From positions 292,573-356,572 of the forward strand of contig NZ_FNGG01000003.1 of the NCBI RefSeq assembly GCF_900102915.1: a stretch of DNA of 64,000 bases, written 5' to 3'. Shown one piece after another: positions 46,138 through 55,662 of this stretch (position 1 is its first letter; each line of letters starts with the position of its first letter). The notes under the pieces are model-generated. The model worked only from the letters and a program-made list of their open reading frames with translations. It did no database searches and was not told the DNA's origin. Source of the DNA: Salinimicrobium catena. GTDB taxonomy: Bacteria > Bacteroidota > Bacteroidia > Flavobacteriales > Flavobacteriaceae. The position numbers and the translations under genes were made by a program.

Positions 46138-48999
46138 ATGAGCTTCCATCCCAAACGAATACAAAAAGAACATGTCTTAAAAGGCATTGAAAGAATAGAT
46201 AATGATAATCCATCATTAAATCCATCTACAAGATGGGATGTAGTGATTAATGGTAAACATTATCCCCCAAAGGAGGTCATGAGGTTTGCCCGTCAAGAAT
46301 ATGATGGTGAAGATTGGTGGGGATATGGAGGTGGACCACCGACAAATAAATTCCTTGAGAGAATGGGCTTTGAAATATTCGATAAAGGGCAGAATAACGA
46401 TCCACTTGCTAACGTAATTAAAAAATACAAAGCTTACATAAGAAAGAATGGATTAGAAGACGAAGAATATAAATGGAAATTGTTAGCACAATATAAAGGT
46501 AAACCCAATCCTCATGCTGGTAATCTTTATAATGAAATCAAATCTGTTGATTTCGCTAATCTATTATATTACAATGCCTATAGGGCGATGTCTCATTTAG
46601 CGAAGGATAGACAAGAGGATTTTCGAGCTCTGTTACTCATGCTATTTGATGAATCTCTGGATCTAAAAGAAAGGGTGATCAGATACGATAGAGAATCTTT
46701 AGCATTATACCGACAACTTGTTCCAGATAAAAAATTGGGACATCACCAAGATGAAAGGACGATTTCGACATTACTGACTTTTCATAATCCAGAAAAATAT
46801 ACCTTTTATAAGAATTCATTTTACGTTCAGCTTTGTAAACTGATTGGAGTAAAACCTAAGCCAAAGGGAGAAAAGTTTGTTCATTACCTTGAATTGGTGG
46901 AAGGTTTTATAGAAGATTACATCAAAGAAGATCAAGAATTATTAGAGCTTTTTAAAGCAAAGCTGCCAGAGGGGGTATTTGAAGATCCGAATCACTTAAT
47001 TCTTGCTCAAGATATTTTGTATGGGGTACTTGATCGAAATATTGGTAGGAATAGGAGATACTGGAGAATTGGTACTAAAGCTGACGATACCAGCTACTGG
47101 GCTAATATGAAAGAAAAGAATAGAGTAGCGATTGGTTGGTCTAATCTAGGGGATCTAGATGACCTTAATGTTCAATCCCAAAAGGAACTCTACAACGTTT
47201 TTAAGGAGAAAAAAATAGAGTTGAAAAATAACCAGTTAACCAGTCGGAAGGCAGGAGAAATCTTTGCCTTTTATAACGATTTAAGTATCGGTGACATTGT
47301 TCTAGCACAAGATGGGGATAATATATATGGAATAGGAGAAGTGACGGAAGGTTATACCTATAATGAGGCAGAAGACTTTGCACACGAGAAAGGTGTTGAT
47401 TGGAAGGTTTTTGATCCTCCCTTTAAAAATAAAACGGGAAGAAATACAACTTTTTATCCTCTGGAGGACTATAATTTAATCCAGAAAATTGAAAATGTTT
47501 TAGGGAATGAATCTGGAAATAATGAATCTACTATGGCGAAAGATCTTGACAATAAAAGAAAGGGAGCAAAAAGGCCTTTAAATAGGATTTTATTTGGTCC
47601 TCCTGGAACTGGTAAGACGTATAACACAATTAACAAGGCATTAGAGATCTGTGGTGTTGAAGTGCCAGCTCAAAGGCAAGAAGCCATAATTGAATTTGAC
47701 AATCTTGTAAAAAAGGAAAGAATCGTCTTCACCACTTTTCATCAAAGCATGGCCTATGAAGATTTTATCGAAGGAATTAAACCTCAAGAACCAGCACAAG
47801 AAGGTCACCCGGTTATCTTTAAAATCGAACCCGGTATCTTTAAGAAAATATCTGTCAATGCTTCTTTTGCTTTAGCTGAAAAGGACAAATCATCAGAAAC
47901 CGAAAACCTTCTTGATTTCAATTTAGCTTTTGACAAATTTAAAGATGATGTAGAAGAAAAACTTTCTAAAGAAGTAGCAGTAGAATTAGCCACTAAGAAT
48001 GGAGGGAAGGTTATCGTTGATTCAATTTCTCAACAAGGAAACTTCAACATTAAACATCCCGGTAGAGATCTTACATATACAGTTTCCAAGTCTCGGCTTT
48101 CTAGACTGCACAATGGGTTACCAGATCTAGGCAGTGTAAACAATATTGATTCAGAATTTAGGGAAATTATTGGAGGTAGTAATTCAACAGTCAATTGGGC
48201 TGTTTTAAACGAGATAAGAAACAAGTACTTTAAAAATGTTGAACAAGCAAAGGCACGAACTATTGATTGGGAGGATAAGTATGAAATTGTAAAGAAGCTT
48301 AAGAAATCTGACTATAAAGGAAAGGATGGTGAAAACTATGTTCTTATAATTGATGAAATTAATAGGGGTAATGTCTCTGCGGTCTTTGGTGAATTGATCA
48401 CGTTAATTGAAGATGATAAAAGGTTAGGAAGAGAGGAAGGTTTGGTTGCCCAATTACCATACAGTAAGGAACAATTCGGAGTGCCACCTAATCTTTATAT
48501 TCTGGGGACAATGAACACAGCCGATAGAAGTGTTGAAGCCTTAGATACTGCATTAAGAAGACGTTTTAGCTTTGAAGAAATACCGCCAAATTCTGAAATA
48601 ATAAAAGAGGGAAATGGTTTGATAGAAATCGACAAAATAGAACTGAATATTCTTTTAGATAAAATCAACAAAAGGATAGAAAAATTACTGGATAAAGACC
48701 ACATGATTGGTCATAGTTTTTTTATGAATTTACATTCTGTCAAAGATTTGAAACTTGTTTTTCATAATAAGATACTGCCGCTTTTACAAGAATATTTCTT
48801 TGGAGACTTCGGGAAAATTGGATTGGTTATAGGTAAAAGTTTTTTTGAAGTAATTGATTCCAATGAAGATGACGACGATATTTTTGCTGACTTTGATTAT
48901 CAAAATGGTTTCAATGAGCGTCCTGTTTATCATTTGAAGAATGTAAAGAAAATGGATGATCAAGCCTTTATTTTGGCTTTAAAGAATTTAATCCAATAA
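46138..48999 (+). CDS. McrB-like GTPase with EVE and ScoMcrA-like N-terminal domains
   Basis: 953 aa. Residues 1-85 (FHPKRIQKEHVLKGIERID, then WWGYGGGPPTNKFLERMGF) resemble the ScoMcrA-like head domain. A helical region follows (about 90-300). An EVE/PUA-like domain (about 305-460: YWRIGTKADDTSYWANMKE, then GWSNLGDL, GIGEVTEGYTY) can read modified bases. The AAA+ GTPase has Walker A GPPGTGKTYN, Walker B VLIIDEINRGNVSA and the McrB signature TMNTADRSVEALDTALRRRF. It overlaps mcrC by one base. It should power cleavage of modified DNA by McrC. Confidence 0.9.
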   Translation: MSFHPKRIQKEHVLKGIERIDNDNPSLNPSTRWDVVINGKHYPPKEVMRFARQEYDGEDWWGYGGGPPTNKFLERMGFEIFDKGQNNDPLANVIKKYKAYIRKNGLEDEEYKWKLLAQYKGKPNPHAGNLYNEIKSVDFANLLYYNAYRAMSHLAKDRQEDFRALLLMLFDESLDLKERVIRYDRESLALYRQLVPDKKLGHHQDERTISTLLTFHNPEKYTFYKNSFYVQLCKLIGVKPKPKGEKFVHYLELVEGFIEDYIKEDQELLELFKAKLPEGVFEDPNHLILAQDILYGVLDRNIGRNRRYWRIGTKADDTSYWANMKEKNRVAIGWSNLGDLDDLNVQSQKELYNVFKEKKIELKNNQLTSRKAGEIFAFYNDLSIGDIVLAQDGDNIYGIGEVTEGYTYNEAEDFAHEKGVDWKVFDPPFKNKTGRNTTFYPLEDYNLIQKIENVLGNESGNNESTMAKDLDNKRKGAKRPLNRILFGPPGTGKTYNTINKALEICGVEVPAQRQEAIIEFDNLVKKERIVFTTFHQSMAYEDFIEGIKPQEPAQEGHPVIFKIEPGIFKKISVNASFALAEKDKSSETENLLDFNLAFDKFKDDVEEKLSKEVAVELATKNGGKVIVDSISQQGNFNIKHPGRDLTYTVSKSRLSRLHNGLPDLGSVNNIDSEFREIIGGSNSTVNWAVLNEIRNKYFKNVEQAKARTIDWEDKYEIVKKLKKSDYKGKDGENYVLIIDEINRGNVSAVFGELITLIEDDKRLGREEGLVAQLPYSKEQFGVPPNLYILGTMNTADRSVEALDTALRRRFSFEEIPPNSEIIKEGNGLIEIDKIELNILLDKINKRIEKLLDKDHMIGHSFFMNLHSVKDLKLVFHNKILPLLQEYFFGDFGKIGLVIGKSFFEVIDSNEDDDDIFADFDYQNGFNERPVYHLKNVKKMDDQAFILALKNLIQ

Positions 49000-50246
49000 T
49001 GGTGAACGCAAATTTCCCAATACAGGTTTTTGAACATGAAAAGCTTAAGATTGGTCTAAAGGATGATCAACTTTCCCAAGCTCAATTAAAAATGTTGCAG
49101 GAATTTTATGGTGAAAAAGGCGTTCCTTATTATAAACTCATTCATAAGGGAGTTCAGTTCACAGAATATGTAGGAGTAATAAAGGTGGGTAATTTGACCA
49201 TTGAAGTACTTCCTAAAGCAGATAAATCGAGCAACCGTAAAGATTGGCATGATATTCTTATAAATATGTTGAAGAGCGTAGGACTATTTAAAGTTCATGC
49301 ACCCTCATCTTCAACTTTAAAGTTGAAAAGTAATTCAATTCTAGATTTGTACTTTGAGCTTTTTGTGAATGAAGTTGAATATTTAATTCACAGAGGGTTA
49401 ATCAAAAAGTACAGGAGAATTGAGAAAAATTCAACGGCTCTCAAAGGGCCTATAAAATTTGCTAAACATACCCGCTTAAACATTGTTCATCAGGAGCGAT
49501 TCTATATCTCCAAAACTGTTTATGACAAGGATCATCTAATACATCAGATTCTTCAGAAAACGGTCCGTCTATTACAAAGAATAAATGATAATTCAGATTT
49601 AAAAAGTCGACTAGGATCTCTTGGTTTGAATTTTCCAGAAGTAGCAGATATAAAAGTCACAGAAGAACATTTTAATTTTCAATTAACTAGAAAAACTGAA
49701 ATCTATCGTAATGCTTTAGATATTGCAAAACTTATCCTTTTAAATTTCCATCCCGACGTAAGTAAGGGTAGAAATAATGTCCTAGCATTAATGTTTGATA
49801 TGAATCTACTCTGGGAGAAATTCGTGTATGTGAGCCTGAAAAGAAACCTTAGAAAGGGAGATACAGTTACAGCACAAAACCAGAAAAACTTTTGGAAACC
49901 TAAATTAGGCTATAAAACTACTATTAGACCAGATATTGTACTTAATAAAGGGAAAGAGTCCTGTGTAGTAGTGGATACTAAATGGAAGAATCTAAAAGCT
50001 TCAAATCCCTCAGCAGATGATTTAAGACAGCTATATGTTTATAAAGAATATTTTCATTCCAAAAAAGTAGCATTAGTTTACCCAGGAGAGTATTCGAAAA
50101 TTAAATCGGGATTTTACTATGAAAAATCTTTTCAGAGTTTAGGAGAGAAAGAATGTGCGGTTATAACTCAAAAATCATTTTCAGATATAAGTTATTGGCA
50201 AAGGGAAATAAGTAGGCAAATCTATGGCTGGATAGACGAAAATTAA
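48999..50246 (+). CDS. McrC-like nuclease subunit
   Basis: 415 aa. N-terminal McrC beta region (FTEYVGVIKVGNLTIEVLPK) and C-terminal PD-(D/E)xK core IRPDIVLNKGKESCVVVDTKW (Asp; DxK). Coupled to mcrB by a one-base overlap. Together they form a modification-dependent restriction enzyme (McrBC), here with an EVE reader, so the target may be 5mC, 5hmC, 4mC or another base. A PLD gene follows after 18 bp. Confidence 0.9.
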   Translation: MVNANFPIQVFEHEKLKIGLKDDQLSQAQLKMLQEFYGEKGVPYYKLIHKGVQFTEYVGVIKVGNLTIEVLPKADKSSNRKDWHDILINMLKSVGLFKVHAPSSSTLKLKSNSILDLYFELFVNEVEYLIHRGLIKKYRRIEKNSTALKGPIKFAKHTRLNIVHQERFYISKTVYDKDHLIHQILQKTVRLLQRINDNSDLKSRLGSLGLNFPEVADIKVTEEHFNFQLTRKTEIYRNALDIAKLILLNFHPDVSKGRNNVLALMFDMNLLWEKFVYVSLKRNLRKGDTVTAQNQKNFWKPKLGYKTTIRPDIVLNKGKESCVVVDTKWKNLKASNPSADDLRQLYVYKEYFHSKKVALVYPGEYSKIKSGFYYEKSFQSLGEKECAVITQKSFSDISYWQREISRQIYGWIDEN

Positions 50247-50264
50247 CATTAAATATAATATATA

Positions 50265-51122
50265 ATGGCAACATTTTTACATGATGATAATTTAAATGCA
50301 GAGATAGGAAGAGTTTTTAGAGAAGCTAATCAACAATTAGTTATAATTTCACCTTTCATTAAATTACATTCCAGATTAAAGGATGAGTTAAAGTCAAAAG
50401 AACATCCTCATAAAATTGCAATTACCGTAGTTTTTGGAAAAAATGAAAAAAGATTAGAGAAAAGCCTGGGTCCTGAAGAATTTAATTTCTTAAAAGAATT
50501 ACCTAACATCACCATTAAGTATAATGAGAGGCTTCATGCGAAGTATTATGCAAATGAAAAGACAGCAATTTTAAGCTCCATGAACCTTTATGATTTTTCC
50601 CAGAACAACAATATTGAGTTTGGGATTCTTACTGAGTCTTCATTATTGGGAGATATTTCAAATAATTTGACGGGTTTGACTTTAGATCGTGATGCACAAG
50701 AATATTTTCAAAAAGTCACAGGGAACAGTAGAACTGTCTTTTCGAACAAACCTGTTTATCAGGACGGGGGCATGTTAAGTAAAGTGTTTAAAAAATATGT
50801 TGCCTTTGAAACAGAAGTCGATGAGCTATCTGAGCAAATTTTAAATACTGAAAAGAAGAAGGTAAAACCTCGATCAAAAGGGGTTCAAGCTGAAGTCAAC
50901 GGTGTTACAGGGTATTGTATCAGAACAGGTGTAGAAATACCTTTTAACCCTAAAAAGCCTCTTTCAGATAAAGCATTTCGCCAGTGGAACAGGTATAAGG
51001 ACAAGGACTACAGTGAAAAGTTTTGCCATTTTTCTGGAGAATCTTCTAATGGGAATACTTCTGTTTCTAAGCCTATCTTAAAAGAGAACTGGAATGAAGC
51101 TAAAAAGTACATTAGCTCTTAA
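50265..51122 (+). CDS. Phospholipase D-family nuclease
   Basis: 285 aa. One HxK motif (RLHAKYYANEKTAILSSMNL) with downstream Asn/Glu (FSQNNNIEFGI) is the PLD/Nuc core; single-motif members work as dimers. A linker region near residues 180-205 is basic. The C-terminal segment (GYCIRTGVEIPFNPKKPLS, then KFCHFSG) has a Cys pair that may bind zinc. It sits between mcrC and the Nudix gene in the same operon, so it probably belongs to the defence unit as an added nuclease. Confidence 0.75.
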   Translation: MATFLHDDNLNAEIGRVFREANQQLVIISPFIKLHSRLKDELKSKEHPHKIAITVVFGKNEKRLEKSLGPEEFNFLKELPNITIKYNERLHAKYYANEKTAILSSMNLYDFSQNNNIEFGILTESSLLGDISNNLTGLTLDRDAQEYFQKVTGNSRTVFSNKPVYQDGGMLSKVFKKYVAFETEVDELSEQILNTEKKKVKPRSKGVQAEVNGVTGYCIRTGVEIPFNPKKPLSDKAFRQWNRYKDKDYSEKFCHFSGESSNGNTSVSKPILKENWNEAKKYISS

Positions 51123-51123
51123 T

Positions 51124-51528
51124 ATGGCAAAAGGTTTTCTCGTAACTGCGGCCATTATAATTGGGGAGGAGAATAAGATTCTTATTGCTCGTCGTGCGGC
51201 TAGCAAACATTTAGCTGGCTACTGGGAATTCCCTGGTGGAAAGGTGGAGAAAAACGAAAAAGAAGAAGACTGTCTAAGAAGAGAGCTGATGGAGGAGTTG
51301 GGAATAAATGTTTCCGTCATAAATTTCTTTATGCTGAATCATCACCAATATAAGGAGAAAAACATCACTCTAAAATCCTATTTCTGTAAGGTAGAAGAAC
51401 CTGAAAATTTTTGTCTTAATGATCATGATAAAATTGAATGGGTCAAAGTCGAAAACCTACTGGACTATCAATTAGCACCAGCCGATATTCCGATAGCAAA
51501 AGCTTTAAATGAAAGAAACAGCATTTGA
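51124..51528 (+). CDS. Nudix hydrolase (MutT-like)
   Basis: 134 aa from ATG 51124, 1 bp after the PLD stop. The complete Nudix box GGKVEKNEKEEDCLRRELME followed by ELGI fits Gx5Ex7REUxEExGU. AARRAASKHLAGYWEFPGG-type context (here RRAASKHLAGYWEFPGG) resembles 8-oxo-dGTP/MutT proteins, which remove oxidised or modified nucleotides. In this operon it may act on modified nucleotides released by restriction, but that is inference. It overlaps the helicase start by 20 bp. Confidence 0.85.
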   Translation: MAKGFLVTAAIIIGEENKILIARRAASKHLAGYWEFPGGKVEKNEKEEDCLRRELMEELGINVSVINFFMLNHHQYKEKNITLKSYFCKVEEPENFCLNDHDKIEWVKVENLLDYQLAPADIPIAKALNERNSI

Positions 51529-53322
51529 ACAAACTGTATATTCTATAAACGAATTTCTCTCAGTTGATGTTGCGACCTGGGGAGAAAGACTTAAGAAGCA
51601 TCACTTGCAGTGCATGCAACAGGCAGCGAATGGTCCGCAGCGCAAGGCGTGGTTTGACTGTTTCAATATTCTAAGAGAGTGCTTTAAAACATTAGAAGAT
51701 TATTCACCCAAAGCTCATTTGATATTTGAATACGAGTTGCCAAGAGAAAGAGGTAGGCGTCCTGATGTTTTAATGCTGAGCGGTAATAATCTTATAGTTT
51801 TAGAATTTAAAGGTTATGCCAGGGAAAGCCTGGCACAAGTAGACCAGGTAAAACATTACGCTCGGGACCTTGAACATTATCATTTAGAGTCTCGAAATCT
51901 TCAGGTAATTCCAGTTTTAGTTTTAGGTCAAGGAACCGGTATTCACAAGAATATCGACGGAGTAGAAATTGTTACGGGAGATCAACTATGCCACCTCCTT
52001 CTTTCTTTAATCAAAGATCCGTTTGTTCGAATTGAAAAGTGGTTTGAGAGTGAATACTCTCCACTTCCGTCCCTTGTTCAAGCAGCTCAGCTGTTATATA
52101 AAGAGAAGAGTTTCCCCAAAATTAAAAGATCTCAGAGTGCAGGAATACCCAATACCCTAAAAAAGCTACACCAAATTCTACGAGAATCAAAAAAGAATAA
52201 AGACCACCATCTTGCTCTTATTACCGGGGTTCCAGGTGCAGGTAAAACTTTAGTAGGGCTCCAATTCGTATTTGAGGAATACGTTCAGGAAAATGATCAA
52301 ACAGCAGTTTTTTTATCTGGCAATAGACCGTTGGTGCAAGTTCTTCAGAAAAGTTTAAAAAGCACACACTTTGTGCAAGATGTGAACGGCTTCTTAAAAC
52401 AATATGCTCATAGCAAACAACTGCCAAAAGAGGATGTAATCATTTATGATGAAGCTCAACGTGCATGGGATGCTGAAAGAGTAATCGCTTCCCATCGAGA
52501 GGGAAACAATTCGGAACCTGTCGATTTCATAAATATTGGAGATCGAAAAGAGAACTGTCTTTTAATTGGTCTTATTGGAGAAGGACAAGAAATACATCTG
52601 GGGGAGGAGAGTGGAATGGATTTGTGGACAGAGGCAATTTCAGTATCTAATAATCAATGGAAGATTCATTGTCCAGAGAAGCTTGCTGACCATTTTTTAG
52701 GATCACCAGTTTCCACAGATGAAGATTTTAATCTTACAACTTCCCTCAGAACACACCAAGCGCTAACCCTTCAACAGTGGGTAGAAGCATTGTTAGAGAA
52801 TCAACCTGAAGAATCGTATTTATTGTCTGCTGATTTATTTAAAGAAGGTTATCCATTATATGTTACCCGTGACTTGGAAAAAGCGAAGTCCTACGTAAAG
52901 CAGAAATATGAAGGAGAAAATGATAAGACTTTTGGTTTAATGGCCAGTTCAAAATCCCAGTTACTGCCAAGATTTGGAGTCAAAAATGATTTCAATTCAA
53001 CCCGTTTTAATCCGGCATATTATGTTGACTCTTCAAGCGGGTCTTATTGTTGCAACTTAAATATGGTAGTGACTGAATTCGGTTGCCAGGGTTTAGAGCT
53101 CGATATGCCCATAGTTGCTTGGGAGGCTGATTGGATCTATGACAATGGATGGAAAAACAAAGGGCCAAATTATAAAGCCAAAGATCCTGACAATCTGAAA
53201 AAGAATGCTATCGGGTCCTTTTAACCAGGGGAAGGGATGGGTTGGTGATTTTTGTTCCCCAATCTTCCTTATTAGATAGTACATATAAGGTTTTACTTGA
53301 AGCAGGTTGTCGTAACTTTTAA
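51509..53322 (+). pseudogene. DUF2075-type nuclease-helicase with a single-base frameshift near its end
   Basis: The first 571 codons read an N-terminal PD-(D/E)xK-like part (RGRRPDVLMLSGNN, then LIVLEFKGYA), a P-loop (LITGVPGAGKTLVGLQ), DEAQ box (VIIYDEAQRAW) and EFGCQGLELD, then stop at 53222-53224 after NAIGSF. Moving one frame at about 53210 restores the family's usual end, RVLLTRGRDGLVIFVPQS, and a further 20 codons to TAA 53320-53322. The family normally has YRVLLTRGRDG after KDP...LKKNA, so one T has been lost between GCT and ATC (53207-53212). Either a true inactivating mutation or a sequencing error. Gene otherwise complete. Confidence 0.8.
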
Positions 53323-53334
53323 AAATAGTTTTCT

Positions 53335-54264
53335 ATGTCCAATGATTTAATTCTCGGAGCACCATATTCAAAAAAGGATCTTGTTTCTGTATTTAAGGTA
53401 CCTGAAATTAAAGGTGTACAAAAAGGTCGTTACCATCTTAAAGGAATGGGTTATGATTTACTGTTCGTTAATTTAAATAAGAGTTCTACCGCTAAGAATT
53501 TACATTATAATGATTTTTTCGAAGGAGAAATCTTTCATTGGGATTCTGAAAATCGGGAACATATGCAAACCCCAGGAATAGAAAGAATAACTAGGGGTGA
53601 TTCAGTACCGCTCTTATTTGTCAGGTTAAATTCAAGAATAAAAGGTATTACTCAACCATATATTTACTGCGGAAAATTGGAGTTCTTAAATCATATTCCT
53701 GAAACGTCCAAACCGGTTCATATTCTCTTTAAAAGTGTAGATTTTGATGCTACAACTACTAATCCCAAACTAAAAGAAATATATTCCTGGAGACCAGGAA
53801 GTGGTGGTAATTCTCCCGATCCCATAATTTTTAATAGCAAAAGTCGCTCGACCAGGACTAAACCAAACAAGACAGAAAGAAGGGGACTTATAACTTCACG
53901 CGTCGGACAAGGATTTTATAGGGATCAAATTTTTGAAAAATGGAAAAAGAGATGCCCAGTAACTCGTTGTGATATTTCTGAAATTCTTATTGCATCTCAT
54001 ATTGTACCCTGGAGCAAAGCTACAGATGAAGAAAGATTAGATCCTGATAATGGTATACTCCTTTCACCTTTTGTTGATGCTCTCTTCGATAAGCATCTAA
54101 TTTCCTTCCAAGATGACGGATCAATTATTTTCTCAAATAAAATTGATGATAAAAATCTCCAAATTATAAACCTTCCATTAAGCACTAAGATTGAAGTTAA
54201 TGAAGGCATGAAGAAATATTTAAGGAAGCATAGGGAAGAATTGAAGAGGAAAGAAGTATTATAA
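53335..54264 (+). CDS. HNH endonuclease with DUF3427-like N-terminal reader domain
   Basis: 309 aa. The C-terminal HNH_2-type core: RCPVTRCDISEILIASHIV, then PWSKATDEERLDPDNGILL (SH and N of HNH). The N-terminal about 160 residues (RYHLKGMGYDLLFVNLNKS, then FFEGEIFHWDSENREHMQ, then VPLLFVRLNSRIKGI) match the pattern of DUF3427-type beta domains, which pair with nucleases and likely recognise DNA. Such HNH proteins are typically modification-dependent nucleases. It starts 12 bp after the repaired end of the helicase gene, so may be operon-linked. Confidence 0.7.
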   Translation: MSNDLILGAPYSKKDLVSVFKVPEIKGVQKGRYHLKGMGYDLLFVNLNKSSTAKNLHYNDFFEGEIFHWDSENREHMQTPGIERITRGDSVPLLFVRLNSRIKGITQPYIYCGKLEFLNHIPETSKPVHILFKSVDFDATTTNPKLKEIYSWRPGSGGNSPDPIIFNSKSRSTRTKPNKTERRGLITSRVGQGFYRDQIFEKWKKRCPVTRCDISEILIASHIVPWSKATDEERLDPDNGILLSPFVDALFDKHLISFQDDGSIIFSNKIDDKNLQIINLPLSTKIEVNEGMKKYLRKHREELKRKEVL

Positions 54265-54533
54265 TTTTTTAGGGTTCTAAAACTCACCATTATTTTAGCC
54301 GCTTTACTGTAGCTTCACGTCCCTAAACATTCACATACCATTGTTTGGACCACCGAGTCAGAAGTTGCACTCGTTTCTAATTTCTTGCTTTGTTAAGGCA
54401 ATACCAATCAATTTTGCTGCTGCTTTTATAAAATTCCAAATTCAGACATTTTATTAGTTTAATTCCTCGACAGTCTTCATTTTTTTTTAAATTTCTATTT
54501 AATTCCCCTAAAGACATTAGTAAATTTTTGAAG

Positions 54534-55481
54534 ATGGTAAAGAAAGAGGCAATAAAGCTTATCAACAATACAATAGAGGTGGATGAATTAAATACTAAGA
54601 ACACTACCTTTGCCAGTGTCAGTGTAAGTGGTACCAGAGCTGCTTGGTGGATGAATATCAAGCGACCTAACTTTAAAAAAGAGTGGAACATTATATTAGT
54701 GGAGCAAGATGAAGTTATGTGGCTTAAGATTCCAGCTAATACTTTCATAAATCCTGATCAATATTTTCGGATTTGGGAATCCAAGAATGCTGCAGACCTA
54801 CTTATTTCGAGTGATCCCCAGGATAGGTACTTAACAGACATTTCCACGGGAGGAACAGGTGTAGACTTTAAACCTTTTGTAGTACAAAAGGTTACCATCC
54901 CTGAAGAGATGAAAGCTGATAAAAAAACTCCAAAATCTTCATATTCAAAACCTGAACTTATATCTTTTACTTCGGTCCCCAATTTAGATACTGATTTACA
55001 GAAGCAGCGTATAATTAAACAGGATCAAACAAATATCACCTATAAGAAACTTTTTGAAGGACATTTGAAGGGAGCAGATATTATCAAGCTACAGGATCCA
55101 TGGATAAGATTGCCTTATCAGTTCAGTAACTTGTTGGAATTCTGCGTTATGCTGGGGAATAGTAATGAATCAGGTAAGACAATAAATCTCAAGGTGGTTT
55201 CCTGGAATTCTAAGGATTTTCAGAGCCAAAGTATAGAAAGCTTTGAAGAAATAGCTGCCGTTGTACAGGAGATGGGTATTAATTTAACTTATACACTCGA
55301 AAGACACCATGATCGATACATTGAGGCGAATAATGGATTCAAAATTATCCTTGGCCGGGGATTAGACATTTTTGAAAAAAGAGAAGGTCGCTTTTGTATT
55401 GGAGATGTAGATCAAAGATGGCGAAAATGTAAGCCTTGCGAAATTACGTATTTGAAGCGTAACTTAAAGCTATTTATCTAA
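54534..55481 (+). CDS. Protein with a MITD1 C-terminal (PLD-like) domain
   Basis: 315 aa from ATG 54534. The C-terminal half (residues about 170-315) matches the MIT_C/MITD1-C pattern: LKGADIIKLQDPWIRLPYQ, then NLLEFCVML, HHDRYIEANNGFKIILGRG, LDIFEKREG and KCKPCEITYL. In human MITD1 this PLD-like fold binds phosphoinositide membranes in abscission. In bacteria the domain occurs with BREX- and Lon-type proteins. The N-terminal half (RAAWWMNIKRPNFKKEWNI) is unrecognised. No HxK motif is evident, so it is more likely a binding than a cutting module. Confidence 0.6.
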   Translation: MVKKEAIKLINNTIEVDELNTKNTTFASVSVSGTRAAWWMNIKRPNFKKEWNIILVEQDEVMWLKIPANTFINPDQYFRIWESKNAADLLISSDPQDRYLTDISTGGTGVDFKPFVVQKVTIPEEMKADKKTPKSSYSKPELISFTSVPNLDTDLQKQRIIKQDQTNITYKKLFEGHLKGADIIKLQDPWIRLPYQFSNLLEFCVMLGNSNESGKTINLKVVSWNSKDFQSQSIESFEEIAAVVQEMGINLTYTLERHHDRYIEANNGFKIILGRGLDIFEKREGRFCIGDVDQRWRKCKPCEITYLKRNLKLFI

Positions 55482-55662
55482 CCCTGAGTCATGTATAAAT
55501 ACTTACTACTATTTAAGGAAAAGGGCCAGTCTATATTTAATGAAAAGGATAGGCTATCATTGGTATGTAAAGCCCCCTCTATATAGGATTTTTTCCATTT
55601 AATTGGATTTTTTCCTACAATTTCATATAAATTTCTAAATTTACTGCCTAGGAAGTGGAGCT

